A stretch of 64,000 nt of DNA from assembly GCF_015712165.1 (NCBI RefSeq), contig NZ_JADPZX010000001.1, positions 3,348,001 to 3,412,000 of the forward strand, in the 5' to 3' direction. The translations under genes and the position numbers were made by a program. The stretch is from Streptomyces spinoverrucosus (GTDB lineage: Bacteria; Actinomycetota; Actinomycetes; Streptomycetales; Streptomycetaceae). The notes under the pieces were generated by a model, which was not told where the DNA came from, searched no databases, and worked only from the letters and a program-made list of their open reading frames with translations. The number at the start of each line of letters is the position of its first letter. Within the stretch, counting starts at the first letter, position 1. Of the stretch, positions 53,694 through 62,352 are shown piece after piece.

Positions 53694-54329
53694 ATGAGAC
53701 GGCAGGACATCTGGGTCGACTTCGGACTCAGCGGACTCACCAAGTGGTTCGCCGGCCCTTGGGTCGGCGAGGCCACGCCGGAGGAGATCGTCGCCGGTGC
53801 GGCGGACTGGGGGGACGGGGCCTATGCGGCCACGCTCCTTGAGGACGCCCTGCGTCTGCTGGAGTCGCCGGTGTCCACCCGGGTGATCGCCCTCCTGTGG
53901 CGTGCGGCCACCGGGCTCCCACACGACCACGACATGCGGGGCGACGAGCGCGCATGGCTGGGCGAAATCGTCCGGATCTGCGCCGAGCGGATACGCCGCA
54001 ACGAGCCGTCGTTTACTCCCGTACCGCCGGATCCCCCGGTGGACGGGTCCCTGAGGGAGGCGGTCCTGGAGGAGATCCGCAAGGCCGCGCCGGCCGTGGA
54101 GCGCGCCGTTGGACCGGGCGGGGCCGAGGTGGTGGCCGGCCTGGAGCAGGTGGTCGTCCAGGTCGACCCCGACCTCGGGTTCCGGCTCTTCCTGCGGGTC
54201 CTCAAGGCACACCTGGTTCCGGTCACGGAGTCGCGGTACCTGCGGTATCACGAGCTCGGTGAGCGCTTCGGCCACCACGAACTCGTGGTCGACGACGGGA
54301 CGCTGCAGTCGGCTTCCGACACGGACTGA
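53694..54329 (+). CDS. Hypothetical protein, uncharacterised
   Basis: A 211-residue soluble, acidic protein. It starts MRRQDIWVDFGLSGLTKWFA; later segments are predicted helices (EATPEEIVAGAADWGDGAYA, SLREAVLEEIRKAAPAVERA) and an end strand region (HHELVVDDGTLQSASDTD). I recognise no family or catalytic motif. GAGG lies five bases before the ATG at 53694; a GTG two codons upstream (53688) is possible. It is divergent from glmS and followed by a strong hairpin before coaA. Confidence 0.65.
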   Translation: MRRQDIWVDFGLSGLTKWFAGPWVGEATPEEIVAGAADWGDGAYAATLLEDALRLLESPVSTRVIALLWRAATGLPHDHDMRGDERAWLGEIVRICAERIRRNEPSFTPVPPDPPVDGSLREAVLEEIRKAAPAVERAVGPGGAEVVAGLEQVVVQVDPDLGFRLFLRVLKAHLVPVTESRYLRYHELGERFGHHELVVDDGTLQSASDTD

Positions 54330-54350
54330 CGGACGCGCCACGCCGGTCCC

Positions 54351-54392
54351 CCGAAGGCCCGCACCCCTGTCGCCAGGAGTGCGGGCCTTCGG
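54351..54392 (+). terminator. Strong terminator-like hairpin
   Basis: CCGAAGGCCCGCAC (54351-54364) and GTGCGGGCCTTCGG (54379-54392) form a perfect 14-bp stem, 21 bp after the stop of the hypothetical gene and before coaA. Confidence 0.85.
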
Positions 54393-54489
54393 CGTACGGG
54401 CTCCGTGACGACCCGCACCTCCTCCAGCCAACCCCGTGACGTGACCCACCCCACCCCCCGCCCCGTTCAAACTCCGTTAACAATGGACT

Positions 54490-55476
54490 GTGATCTCTCC
54501 GGTCTCCCCGCCCCGGAGCGCCCACCGGCCCCGGCCGGAGGCGACTCCCTACGTCGACCTCACCCGCGCCGAGTGGAGCGCGCTGCGCGACAAGACCCCG
54601 CTGCCGCTGACGGCGGAGGAAGTCGAGAAGCTGCGCGGCCTCGGTGACGTCATCGACCTCGACGAGGTGCGGGACATCTACCTCCCGCTCTCCCGCCTGC
54701 TCAACCTCTACGTCGCCGCCACCGACGGCCTCAGAGGCGCGCTCAACACCTTCCTCGGCGAACAGGGCTCCCAGTCCGGCACCCCCTTCGTCATAGGCGT
54801 CGCCGGCTCGGTGGCGGTCGGCAAGTCCACCGTCGCCCGCCTCCTGCAGGCCCTGCTCTCCCGCTGGCCCGAACACCCCCGCGTCGAGCTGGTGACGACG
54901 GACGGCTTCCTGCTGCCCACCAAGGAGCTCCAGGCCCGCGGCCTGATGTCGCGGAAAGGTTTCCCCGAGTCGTACGACCGCCGCGCCCTGACCCGTTTCG
55001 TCGCCGACATCAAGGCGGGCAAGGACGAGGTCACCGCCCCCGTCTACTCCCACCTCATCTACGACATCGTCCCCGGCGAGCGCCTCGTCGTACGCCGCCC
55101 CGACATCCTGATCGTCGAGGGCCTGAACGTCCTCCAGCCCGCCCTCCCCGGCAAGGACGGCCGCACCCGCGTCGGTCTCGCCGACTACTTCGACTTCAGC
55201 GTGTACGTCGACGCGAGCGCCGAGGACATCGAGCGCTGGTACCTCAGTCGCTTCAAGAAGCTCCGCCAGACGGCCTTCCAGAAGTCGGACTCCTACTTCC
55301 GCAAGTACACCCAGGTCTCCGAGGAAGAAGCCCTCGACTACGCCCGCACCCTCTGGCGCACCATCAACAGGCCCAACCTCGTGGAGAACATCGCCCCCAC
55401 CCGCGGCCGCGCCACCCTCATCCTCCGCAAGGGCCCGGACCACAAGGTGCAACGCCTGAGCCTGCGCAAGCTGTAA
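54490..55476 (+). CDS. coaA: Pantothenate kinase, type I
   Basis: A 328-residue kinase that phosphorylates pantothenate, the first step of coenzyme A synthesis. The P-loop is [20 protein letters not shown] (Gly104-Ser113 core). Substrate and dimer motifs: [70 protein letters not shown] and [24 protein letters not shown] sequence ([14 protein letters not shown]). GTG start at 54490; AACAAT with five bases before the GTG suggests a leaderless message. It lies next to glmS-glmM genes as elsewhere in Streptomyces. Confidence 0.96.
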   Translation: MISPVSPPRSAHRPRPEATPYVDLTRAEWSALRDKTPLPLTAEEVEKLRGLGDVIDLDEVRDIYLPLSRLLNLYVAATDGLRGALNTFLGEQGSQSGTPFVIGVAGSVAVGKSTVARLLQALLSRWPEHPRVELVTTDGFLLPTKELQARGLMSRKGFPESYDRRALTRFVADIKAGKDEVTAPVYSHLIYDIVPGERLVVRRPDILIVEGLNVLQPALPGKDGRTRVGLADYFDFSVYVDASAEDIERWYLSRFKKLRQTAFQKSDSYFRKYTQVSEEEALDYARTLWRTINRPNLVENIAPTRGRATLILRKGPDHKVQRLSLRKL

Positions 55477-55509
55477 CGCGGGGCTGTGGGCGGCTGTTAG
55501 AAAGGCGTC

Positions 55510-56451
55510 ATGCTGCATCTGCGCCTGATCACCCCGGCCGACAGGACGGACGCCGTGGTGCGACTGATCGAGAAGACGGTCGGCACCACGCACCTCGTCG
55601 TCATGCCGGGCGCCGCCCGCGATCCCTCGGGGGACGTCGTGATGTGCGACGTGGCGCGCGAGGCGGGTGACGAACTCATCGGCGCGCTCAGGGAGCTGGA
55701 CCTCGACCAGAGCGGCTCGATCGCCGTCGAGAACATCGACCTGTCACTGTCCGAGCGGGCCCGCATGGCCGCGGAGGAGGCCCCGGGCGAGGCCGCCGAC
55801 GCGGTCCTGTGGGAGCACCTCACCGACGCCACGCACGAGGAGTCGACGCTCTCCGTCACGTACGTGGCCTTCATCACGCTGGCCACCATGATCGCGGCCT
55901 GCGGTGTGGTCCTCGACAACGCGATCCTGATCGTGGGCGCGATGGCGGTGGGCCCGGAGTTCGGCCCGCTGACGGGCATCAGCACGGCCCTGGTCCAGCG
56001 CCACCCCCGCCTCGCCCTGCGCTCGCTGATCGCCCTGCTGGTGGGTTTCGCGGTGGCGATCGCGGTGACCGTGGGCTTCAGCCTCTTCATGGACGCCGTC
56101 GGGCTGTTCACCGAGGACCGGTTGGAGGGCGCCCGGCCGCAGACCGCCTTCGTCTACGCCCCCGACGCCTTCTCCTTCGTCGTCGCGGTCCTGGCCGGCA
56201 TCGCGGGCACCCTCTCCCTGACGTCCTCGAAGTCGGGCGCCCTGGTCGGTGTCGCGATCTCCGTGACCACGATCCCGGCCGCCGCGAACGCGGCCGTGGC
56301 CCTGAGCTACGGCGACACGAAACAGACGGTGGGCTCCATCGAGCAACTCCTGCTCAACCTGCTCGGCATCCTCCTGGCAGGCACCCTGACCCTCCTGGCC
56401 CAGAAGTGGCTGTGGTCAACCCAACGGCGTCGCAGGAGCAGCGCCGGTTGA
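55510..56451 (+). CDS. DUF389 family membrane protein
   Basis: A 313-residue membrane protein. A cytosolic N-terminal alpha/beta region (MLHLRLITPADRTDAVVRLI to NIDLSLSERARM) precedes five or so membrane segments (LSVTYVAFITLATMIAACGV, DNAILIVGAMAVGPEFGPLT, LRSLIALLVGFAVAIAVTVG, FSFVVAVLAGIAGTLSLTSS, LLLNLLGILLAGTLTLLAQK). The central GAMAVGPEFGPLTGIS and VGVAISVTTIPAAANAAVAL motifs define DUF389, whose transport or other function is not established. It begins 33 bp after coaA and is likely read from its transcript. ATG at 55510. Confidence 0.9.
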   Translation: MLHLRLITPADRTDAVVRLIEKTVGTTHLVVMPGAARDPSGDVVMCDVAREAGDELIGALRELDLDQSGSIAVENIDLSLSERARMAAEEAPGEAADAVLWEHLTDATHEESTLSVTYVAFITLATMIAACGVVLDNAILIVGAMAVGPEFGPLTGISTALVQRHPRLALRSLIALLVGFAVAIAVTVGFSLFMDAVGLFTEDRLEGARPQTAFVYAPDAFSFVVAVLAGIAGTLSLTSSKSGALVGVAISVTTIPAAANAAVALSYGDTKQTVGSIEQLLLNLLGILLAGTLTLLAQKWLWSTQRRRRSSAG

Positions 56452-56452
56452 A

Positions 56453-56510
56453 GGGGCGCGGGGCTCTGCTGACATGCGGCTCCGCCGCGTATGCGCGACG
56501 AGCCACAACG
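56453..56510. repeat. Variant interspersed repeat with inner hairpin
   Basis: GGGGCGCGGGGCTCTGCTGA followed by CATGCGGCTCCGCCGCG and CGACGAGCCACAACGAGCCC resembles copy 1 (42436) with a longer loop; GCGGC and GCCGC form a small hairpin inside. It directly follows the DUF389 stop. Confidence 0.65.
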
Positions 56511-56545
56511 AGCCCGCAGCCCACCGACAACAGAACCCCCACCAC

Positions 56546-56577
56546 AAACCGGCAAACCGGCAAACCGGCAAACCGGC
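56546..56577. repeat. Octamer tandem repeat AAACCGGC, four copies
   Basis: Four perfect copies start at 56546, 56554, 56562 and 56570, followed by AAAAACAG. The tract ends eleven bases before the glmM stop codon at 56588, downstream of the gene. Confidence 0.95.
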
Positions 56578-56587
56578 AAAAACAGAC

Positions 56588-57946
56588 TTACCCCAACGCG
56601 GACTTCACCGCATCAGCCAACCGCCCCGCCACAGACCGAGCCTGATCAATATCCGCCGCCTCGACCATCACCCGCACCAACGGCTCGGTCCCGGAAGGCC
56701 GAAGCAGCACGCGCCCCGTGGCCCCCAACTCCCGCTCCGCCTCGGCAACGGCCACAGAGAGCTCGGCCGAGGTCCCGACGCGGGACCTGTCCACATCCGG
56801 CACATTGATCAGCACCTGCGGCAGCCGCTCCATCACACCGGCCAGCTCGCGCAGCGACTTCCCGCTCTCGGCGACCCGCGCCGCCAGCAGCAGCCCGGTG
56901 AGCGTGCCGTCGCCGGTCGTCGCGTGGTCGAGGATGATCACGTGCCCGGACTGCTCACCGCCGAGCGCGTAACCGTGCTCCTTCATCTCCTCCAGCACGT
57001 ACCGGTCCCCGACGGCGGTCTGGACCAGCCGGATCCCCTCGCGCTCCATGGCCAGCTTGAAGCCCAGATTCGACATCACGGTCGCGACAACGGTGCCGGA
57101 GCGCAGTGCGGAACGCTCCCGCATCGCCAGCGCGAGCACGGCCAGAATCTGGTCGCCGTCCACCTCCTCACCGGTGTGGTCCACGGCGAGGCACCGGTCC
57201 GCGTCACCGTCGTGCGCGACACCGAAGTCCGCCCCGTGCTCGACCACCGCGGCCTTCAGCTGGTCCAGGTGCGTCGACCCGCACCCGTCGTTGATGTTCA
57301 GCCCGTCCGGCTCGGCCCCGAGCGTGACGACCTCGGCCCCGGCCCGCGCGAAGGCCTCCGGCGACACCCGGGCCGCGGCTCCGTGCGCCTCGTCGAGGAC
57401 GATCTTCAGCCCGTCCAGCCGGTTCGGGAGAACGCCCAGCAAATGGGAGACGTACTGGTCGAAGCCCTCCTCGTAGTCCCGCACCCGCCCGACCCCGGCC
57501 CCGGTCGGCCGCTCCCAGGGCTCACCGCGCCGGTGCTCCTCGTAGACGGACTCGATCCGGTCCTCGATGTCGTCGGGCAGCTTGTGCCCACCGCGCGCGA
57601 AGAACTTGATGCCGTTGTCCGGCATGGCGTTGTGGCTGGCGGAGAGCATGACACCGAGGTCGGCTCCGAGCGCGCCGGTGAGATGCGCCACCGCAGGCGT
57701 CGGCAGCACGCCGACCCGCAGTACGTCCACGCCCGCGCTGGCGAGGCCGGCGACCACCGCGGCCTCCAGGAACTCCCCGGACGCGCGCGGGTCACGGCCG
57801 ACCACCGCCGTCGGCCGGTGGCCCGCGAAGGTGCCCGCCTCGGCCAGTACGTGGGCCGCTGCTACGGACAGACCGAGCGCCATCTCGGCCGTCAGATCCG
57901 CGTTGGCGACACCGCGCACGCCGTCCGTACCGAAGAGTCGTCCCAC
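56588..57946 (-). CDS. glmM: Phosphoglucosamine mutase
   Basis: A 452-residue enzyme converting glucosamine-6-phosphate to glucosamine-1-phosphate on the way to UDP-GlcNAc. It starts [20 protein letters not shown], and the phosphoserine loop is [20 protein letters not shown]. The metal loop is [20 protein letters not shown], and the sugar-binding loop [20 protein letters not shown]; the phosphate-binding end is [22 protein letters not shown] at 57946. It stands alone on the minus strand, downstream of the rplM-rpsI operon. Confidence 0.97.
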   Translation of the reverse strand: MGRLFGTDGVRGVANADLTAEMALGLSVAAAHVLAEAGTFAGHRPTAVVGRDPRASGEFLEAAVVAGLASAGVDVLRVGVLPTPAVAHLTGALGADLGVMLSASHNAMPDNGIKFFARGGHKLPDDIEDRIESVYEEHRRGEPWERPTGAGVGRVRDYEEGFDQYVSHLLGVLPNRLDGLKIVLDEAHGAAARVSPEAFARAGAEVVTLGAEPDGLNINDGCGSTHLDQLKAAVVEHGADFGVAHDGDADRCLAVDHTGEEVDGDQILAVLALAMRERSALRSGTVVATVMSNLGFKLAMEREGIRLVQTAVGDRYVLEEMKEHGYALGGEQSGHVIILDHATTGDGTLTGLLLAARVAESGKSLRELAGVMERLPQVLINVPDVDRSRVGTSAELSVAVAEAERELGATGRVLLRPSGTEPLVRVMVEAADIDQARSVAGRLADAVKSALG

Positions 57947-58096
57947 TTGTCCTCCTGAGGAAACATCAGTTCCGGTTGCCGTACGGGCGCGGCCCGCCCA
58001 TGCGGCTCCCGTGTCCCAGGCATATGCTGCCTGACCATCCGATCACACAAGACTTTGAGCGTCTTGTGTCGTTATACGCCTGTGTCTGTGATAAAC

Positions 58097-58136
58097 GAAC
58101 GCCCCGGCGGCACCATGGCGTGCCGTCGGGGCGTTC
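58097..58136 (-). terminator. Terminator of the rplM-rpsI operon
   Basis: GAACGCCCCGGCGGCAC (58097-58113) pairs with GTGCCGTCGGGGCGTTC (58120-58136) with a single G-U. On the minus strand it is followed by GTTTATC. It lies 17 bp after the rpsI stop. Confidence 0.85.
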
Positions 58137-58152
58137 GGAGTACGGCCCGCGC

Positions 58153-58665
58153 TTAGCGCTTGCTGTACTGCGGAGCCTTGCGGGCCTTCTTCAGACCGGC
58201 CTTCTTGCGCTCGACCGCACGGTCGTCGCGGCGCAGGAAGCCCGCCTTCTTCAGCGGACCGCGGTTGTTGTCGACGTCGGCCTCGTTCAGCGCACGGGCG
58301 ACACCGAGACGGAGCGCACCGGCCTGACCGGAGACACCGCCACCGGCGATACGGGCGATGACGTCGTAGCGGCCCTCGAGCTCGAGCACCTTGAAGGGCT
58401 CGTTGACCTCCTGCTGGTGCACCTTGTTCGGGAAGTAGTCCTCAAGGGTGCGACCGTTGATCTTCCACTTGCCGGAGCCCGGAACGATCCGGACGCGGGC
58501 AATGGCGTTCTTGCGACGGCCCAGGCCGGCGGCCGGCTGCGGCTCGCCGAAGCGGGAGGCCATGGACTCCGAGGTGTACTCGCCCTCGACGGGGACCTCG
58601 GACTCGGTGGTGTAGCTGTCGATGTCAAGCTCTTCGAGCGGCTGCTCGGCAGTGGTCTCGGCCAC
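58153..58665 (-). CDS. rpsI: 30S ribosomal protein S9
   Basis: The core of this 170-residue protein is the standard S9 ([60 protein letters not shown]) ending in the basic tail [12 protein letters not shown], whose C-terminal Arg reaches the P-site tRNA. An acidic N-terminal extension of about 40 residues ([20 protein letters not shown]) is the actinobacterial feature. It follows rplM by 42 bp in a two-gene operon. ATG at 58665 with GGAG-type site upstream. Confidence 0.97.
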   Translation of the reverse strand: MAETTAEQPLEELDIDSYTTESEVPVEGEYTSESMASRFGEPQPAAGLGRRKNAIARVRIVPGSGKWKINGRTLEDYFPNKVHQQEVNEPFKVLELEGRYDVIARIAGGGVSGQAGALRLGVARALNEADVDNNRGPLKKAGFLRRDDRAVERKKAGLKKARKAPQYSKR

Positions 58666-58707
58666 GATTCTCCTCAGATTCTCTTCAGTCTTAGGGGGTG
58701 GCCGGAC

Positions 58708-59151
58708 TTACTGCGCGACCTGGGTGATCTCGAACGGAACCGGCTGCTGGGCAGCGTGGGGGTGGTTCTCGCCGCGGTAGACCTTCAGCTTGGAGAGCAT
58801 CTGACGGCCCAGGGAGTTCTTGGGGAGCATGCCCTTGACGGCCTTCTCGATGGCCTTCTCGGGGTTCTTGTCGAGCAGCTCGTCGTAACGGACGGAGCGC
58901 AGACCACCCGGGTAGCCCGAGTGGCGGTACGCCATCTTCTGGGTCCGCTTGTTGCCGGAGAGGTGCACCTTGTCGGCGTTGATGATGACGACGAAGTCAC
59001 CAGCGTCGACGTGCGGCGCGTAGATCGGCTTGTGCTTGCCCCGGAGGAGGGTGGCGGCAGTGGTGGCGAGACGGCCCAGGACGACGTCCTGAGCGTCAAT
59101 GACGTGCCACTGGCGCGTCACATCGCCGGGCTTGGGGCTGTACGTACGCAC
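58708..59151 (-). CDS. rplM: 50S ribosomal protein L13
   Basis: A 147-residue ribosomal protein. It starts [20 protein letters not shown] and has [60 protein letters not shown] and the signature [20 protein letters not shown]. The GTG at 59151 is the family start; an ORF from 59394 only adds leader sequence. First gene of the rplM-rpsI operon; a TTGACC/TATCCT promoter lies about 180 bp upstream. Confidence 0.97.
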   Translation of the reverse strand: MRTYSPKPGDVTRQWHVIDAQDVVLGRLATTAATLLRGKHKPIYAPHVDAGDFVVIINADKVHLSGNKRTQKMAYRHSGYPGGLRSVRYDELLDKNPEKAIEKAVKGMLPKNSLGRQMLSKLKVYRGENHPHAAQQPVPFEITQVAQ

Positions 59152-59462
59152 GGTTCGTAGCCTTCGCTTCGAGTGAATGGTCCTAGACAAGGTCACCGAA
59201 ACGATCACGACAGCCCTGACCGCACAGCGGTGACGCAAACCGCGTGCTGATCGCTGGTCATCGGCCCGGTGGACCGGTGTAAGGGCCCGTCCCGTGAGAA
59301 TGAGCAAGCCAATACACAACGAAGAAGCAGGATACCCGTGGCGTGTCCACACGGTCAAAACGGGTGGACGACGACCGGGAAACCCGCCGCGCACCCCACT
59401 TTACGGCCCGCCTCCAGAGCATGTTCTACGGCTCACTTTTCAGAGCCCCGCCCGCTTCGTTT
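59152..59462. other. Leader and promoter region of rplM
   Basis: 311 bp without a convincing gene. It contains the predicted housekeeping promoter at 59329-59358 and a leader of about 170 nt that could fold, as is common for ribosomal protein operons. I saw no recognisable L13 autoregulatory motif. Confidence 0.6.
59329..59358 (-). promoter_or_regulatory. Predicted HrdB-type promoter of rplM-rpsI
   Basis: On the minus strand TTGACC (59358-59353), 18-bp spacer, TATCCT (59334-59329). Strong match to the principal sigma consensus with transcription start near 59322. Confidence 0.7.
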
Positions 59463-59711
59463 TCATAGCCGCATCCGCTCACCCCGCACGGTCACGGCCA
59501 CCACACAGAACGTGAGCGCCCGCCGCGCCCGCCGACGCACCCGCACCGAGCAGCAACGCGGCACCACCAGCAGCAGAAGGTCGTACGACGGACCCGCGAC
59601 CCGTGTCCCCGAGAGCAGCACGCCCACCGCGATCTCGACGAGCACCCCCCACAGGCCGCCCGCGACCCTTCGTACCAACCACCCACAGATGCCGTATTTG
59701 CCCGTGCTCAT
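59463..59711 (-). CDS. Possible small membrane protein
   Basis: An 82-residue frame starting MSTGKYGICGWLVRRVAGGL, with hydrophobic stretches (WGVLVEIAVGVLLSG and LLLLVVPRCC, LTFCVVAVTV) between Arg-rich parts. TAGCGT lies seven bases before the ATG at 59711, the pattern of a leaderless Streptomyces start, which is the main support. No ribosome site. Its promoter would be back to back with that of the gene at 59786. It could also be a chance frame; Arg-rich composition argues for caution. Confidence 0.42.
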   Translation of the reverse strand: MSTGKYGICGWLVRRVAGGLWGVLVEIAVGVLLSGTRVAGPSYDLLLLVVPRCCSVRVRRRARRALTFCVVAVTVRGERMRL

Positions 59712-59785
59712 GGAGCGAACGCTAGGGGTTCCAGGGCTCGTTGAGACGGACCAGCACACCCCTCGGCCCGTCTAAACTGCGCCCC

Positions 59786-60670
59786 ATGAACTATGGGCAG
59801 GGGGGACCCCAGTCCCAGTGGGATCCCTGGAAACCGCATTCGCAGCAGCCCTGGAACAGCGGCAGCAGCGACCAGACGCCGGACTGGGCCGCGCTCGCCG
59901 AGGCCTCCGAGGCGCGCCACAAGCGGCGCCGGCTGCTGTTCATCGGCGGCGGCGCGCTGGCCGCCGTCGCGGTCGGCACCGCCGTCGCTGTGGCCGTCGT
60001 CTCCGCGAACGGCGACAGCCAGGCGTCGAACAACCCGACCTCCCAGCTGCCCGCGACCGCCGACATCCCGAGCGAGTCCGGCGCCCCGGACCCGTCGTTC
60101 GCGCCGACCAGCGCGCCGCCGCCGCTGGACCCGAAGGACTTCGTCTCCAGCAAGACCAAGGACACCGCCCCGCTCAGCGTGACCGAGCTCTTCCCCGGCA
60201 CCCAGCTGACCATGGGTGAGACGGTCTACAAGAAGGGCCCGACGGCCGACACCAAGAACTGCGCCACGGCCGCCGCGGGCAGCCTCCCCAAGGTCCTCGA
60301 CGCCAACGACTGCACCCGCCTGCTGCGCGTCACCTACACCAAGGACGGCATGGCGGTGACGGTCGGCGTGGCCGTCTTCGACACCGAGGCCCAGGCCGCC
60401 AAGGCCAAGAAGCAGGCCGACAGCAAGAGCATCGTGGAGTCCCTGTCCGGCGGCGGCGTCAAGGCGTTCTGCAACGCCGCCGTGTGCCGCTCCACGACCA
60501 ACTCCTACGGCCGCTACGCCTACTTCACCATCGCCGGCTTCACCAACGGCAACGACGTGACCCCCAAGGACACGGCGGTCTTCTCCACCGGCGACGACCT
60601 GGCCGAGTTCACCTTCCGCCAGATCCGCAGGCGCGGCGAGGCCCAGGCGTCGGCGGCGGCGAACGAGTAG
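59786..60670 (+). CDS. Membrane-anchored extracytoplasmic protein, unknown function
   Basis: A 294-residue protein with a Gln/Trp/Pro-rich cytosolic N-terminus (MNYGQGGPQSQWDPWKPHSQ), one membrane segment (RLLFIGGGALAAVAVGTAVA and onward), a Ser/Pro/Ala linker, and an outer domain (LSVTELFPGTQLTMGETVYK, CTRLLRVTYTKDGMAVTVGV, VFDTEAQAAKAKKQADSKSI, YGRYAYFTIAGFTNGNDVTP). Four Cys residues in the outer domain could form two disulfides. No catalytic motif seen. TAAACT seven bases before the ATG at 59786 indicates a leaderless start. It converges on truA. Confidence 0.82.
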   Translation: MNYGQGGPQSQWDPWKPHSQQPWNSGSSDQTPDWAALAEASEARHKRRRLLFIGGGALAAVAVGTAVAVAVVSANGDSQASNNPTSQLPATADIPSESGAPDPSFAPTSAPPPLDPKDFVSSKTKDTAPLSVTELFPGTQLTMGETVYKKGPTADTKNCATAAAGSLPKVLDANDCTRLLRVTYTKDGMAVTVGVAVFDTEAQAAKAKKQADSKSIVESLSGGGVKAFCNAAVCRSTTNSYGRYAYFTIAGFTNGNDVTPKDTAVFSTGDDLAEFTFRQIRRRGEAQASAAANE

Positions 60671-60676
60671 GACGGG

Positions 60677-61534
60677 TCAGCAGCACCCCGCCGTACCCGG
60701 CAACGACCGCTTGTTGCGCGCCGCCTTGTTGCGCGCGGCCAGCTGGTCGTCCGCCGGGTAGCCGACCTCCTCCAGGGTCAGGCCGTGCGGGCGTACGACA
60801 TGCACGGCCGAGTCCCGTACGCCCGCCCCGAGCACCTTCCCCGGCCAGTCCGGCGGGCGGTGCCCGTCCCCCACGAACAGCAGCGCGCCGATCAGTGAGC
60901 GCACCATGTTGTGGCAGAAGGCGTCGGCCCGCACGGTCGCGGTGATGATCCCGTCGCCACCGCGCACGAGGCTCAACTCCTGCAACGTCCGGATGGTCGT
61001 GGCGCCCTCCCGCTTCTTGCAGTAGGCGGCGAAGTCGTGCTCCCCCAGCAGCCCCCGAGCCGCCTCGTTCATGGCGTCGACGTCGAGCGGCCAGTCGTGC
61101 CAGAGGACGTGGCTGCGCAGCAGCGGGTCGACACCGCCGGGGTTGTCGGTGACGCGGTAGGCGTAACGGCGCCAGATCGCCGAGAAACGGGCGTTGAAGC
61201 CGGCCGGAGCCTCCCGCAGGGCCCACACCCGCACATCCTTCGGCAGCCGCCCGGCGAGCCGCTTGAGCAGCTTCGGGTTGTGCTCGGCCCACACCTCCCG
61301 CGGCAGATCGACATGCGCGACCTGCCCGCGCGCGTGCACCCCGGCGTCGGTCCGCCCGGCGACCGTCAGTTCATAGGTCTCCGGGGACCGGGTCACCGTC
61401 CGCAGCGCGTCCTCGATCTCCCCCTGCACGGTCCGCTTCCCACCGGCCTGCTTGGCCCACCCGTGGAAACCGGCACCGTCGTACGACAGATCGAGGCGAA
61501 CACGCACGTAACCGGGTGCTACTTCATCACTCAC
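60677..61534 (-). CDS. truA: tRNA pseudouridine(38-40) synthase
   Basis: A 285-residue enzyme that makes pseudouridine at positions 38-40 of tRNA anticodon arms. It shows [20 protein letters not shown], the catalytic Asp in [40 protein letters not shown] and [20 protein letters not shown]. The C-terminus carries a short Lys/Asn-rich extension ([16 protein letters not shown]). GTG start at 61534. It follows rplQ on the same strand, the common Streptomyces order, with a terminator-like hairpin and a repeat in between. Confidence 0.96.
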   Translation of the reverse strand: MSDEVAPGYVRVRLDLSYDGAGFHGWAKQAGGKRTVQGEIEDALRTVTRSPETYELTVAGRTDAGVHARGQVAHVDLPREVWAEHNPKLLKRLAGRLPKDVRVWALREAPAGFNARFSAIWRRYAYRVTDNPGGVDPLLRSHVLWHDWPLDVDAMNEAARGLLGEHDFAAYCKKREGATTIRTLQELSLVRGGDGIITATVRADAFCHNMVRSLIGALLFVGDGHRPPDWPGKVLGAGVRDSAVHVVRPHGLTLEEVGYPADDQLAARNKAARNKRSLPGTAGCC

Positions 61535-61560
61535 GTACAGATCCTCTCAGCAACACAAGA

Positions 61561-61592
61561 GCGGGCCCGCTCCTGAAAAGGAACGGGCCCGC
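61561..61592 (-). terminator. Terminator-like hairpin between rplQ and truA
   Basis: GCGGGCCCGCTCC (61561-61573) pairs with GGAACGGGCCCGC (61580-61592) with one mismatch-type pair and a six-base loop TGAAAA. It probably ends the long ribosomal-protein/rpoA transcript. Confidence 0.75.
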
Positions 61593-61605
61593 CAACGCCC
61601 TAAAA

Positions 61606-61640
61606 GGGGCGCGGGGAACTGCGCGACAAGCCACGACGGC
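61606..61640. repeat. Interspersed Streptomyces repeat, copy 2
   Basis: GGGGCGCGGGGAACTGCGCG followed by ACAAGCCACGACGGC. Same word as at 42436 and 62306. Confidence 0.85.
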
Positions 61641-61676
61641 GCAGCAGCCGCCAACGAACAGCCCCCGGCAGAACGC

Positions 61677-62186
61677 TTACGCGTCCTTCGACTCCTCGGC
61701 GGGAGCCTCAGCGGCCTCCTCGGCCTTGGTCGTGTCGACCTTGGCCTCAGCAGCCTCGGCAGCCTCGGCGTCCTTGGCGGCACGCTTCGTCGCGGCCTCG
61801 GCCTCACCCGTGGCCTGCTGCGCGACCGTCAGCGCCTCGACCAGCTCGATGACAGCCATGGGCGCGTTGTCGCCACGGCGGTTACCGATCTTGGTGATGC
61901 GGGTGTAGCCACCCGGACGGTTCTCGTAGCGCGGGCCGATCTCGGTGAAGAGCGTGTGGACGATGCCCTTGTCCGTGATGACCTGGAGCACCTGACGGCG
62001 GTTGTGAAGGTCGCCCTTCTTCGCCTTGGTGATCAGACGCTCGGCGTACGGGCGCAGGCGGCGGGCCTTCGCCTCGGTCGTGGTGATCTTGCCGTGCTCG
62101 AAGAGCGACTTCGCGAGGTTCGCGAGGAGCAGCTTCTCGTGCGCGGCGCTGCCGCCCAGACGGGCACCCTTGGTGGGCTTCGGCAT
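61677..62186 (-). CDS. rplQ: 50S ribosomal protein L17
   Basis: A 169-residue ribosomal protein. The conserved part is at the N-terminus ([80 protein letters not shown]). The C-terminal ~45 residues are Ala/Glu-rich ([20 protein letters not shown]), an acidic low-complexity tail usual in actinobacterial L17. ATG at 62186. It follows rpoA on the same strand with an intergenic repeat between. Confidence 0.97.
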   Translation of the reverse strand: MPKPTKGARLGGSAAHEKLLLANLAKSLFEHGKITTTEAKARRLRPYAERLITKAKKGDLHNRRQVLQVITDKGIVHTLFTEIGPRYENRPGGYTRITKIGNRRGDNAPMAVIELVEALTVAQQATGEAEAATKRAAKDAEAAEAAEAKVDTTKAEEAAEAPAEESKDA

Positions 62187-62295
62187 TTTTCTTCTCCTGT
62201 GTGTCTGCCCCGGCCGTATCAGGTACCGGGGTCAGTATCCGAGCGGGCGGTTGCCCGTCGGAGATCCGGGCGCCTTTTCAGACGCCCGGAAGGGT

Positions 62296-62340
62296 CGCGC
62301 CCCTAGGGGCGCGGGGAACTGCGCGACCAGCCACAACGGA
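62296..62340. repeat. Interspersed Streptomyces repeat, copy 3, with 18-bp palindrome
   Basis: The perfect palindrome CGCGCCCCTAGGGGCGCG (62296-62313) leads into GGGGCGCGGGGAACTGCGCG and ACCAGCCACAACGGA. It lies between rpoA and rplQ. Confidence 0.87.
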
Positions 62341-62352
62341 CCGGCAGCCGAA

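Noticed and set aside
51684..54470. glmS extended to 928 residues
   Set aside because: The catalytic Cys must follow the initiator Met, which fixes the start at 53531; the extension is antisense to the 53694 gene.
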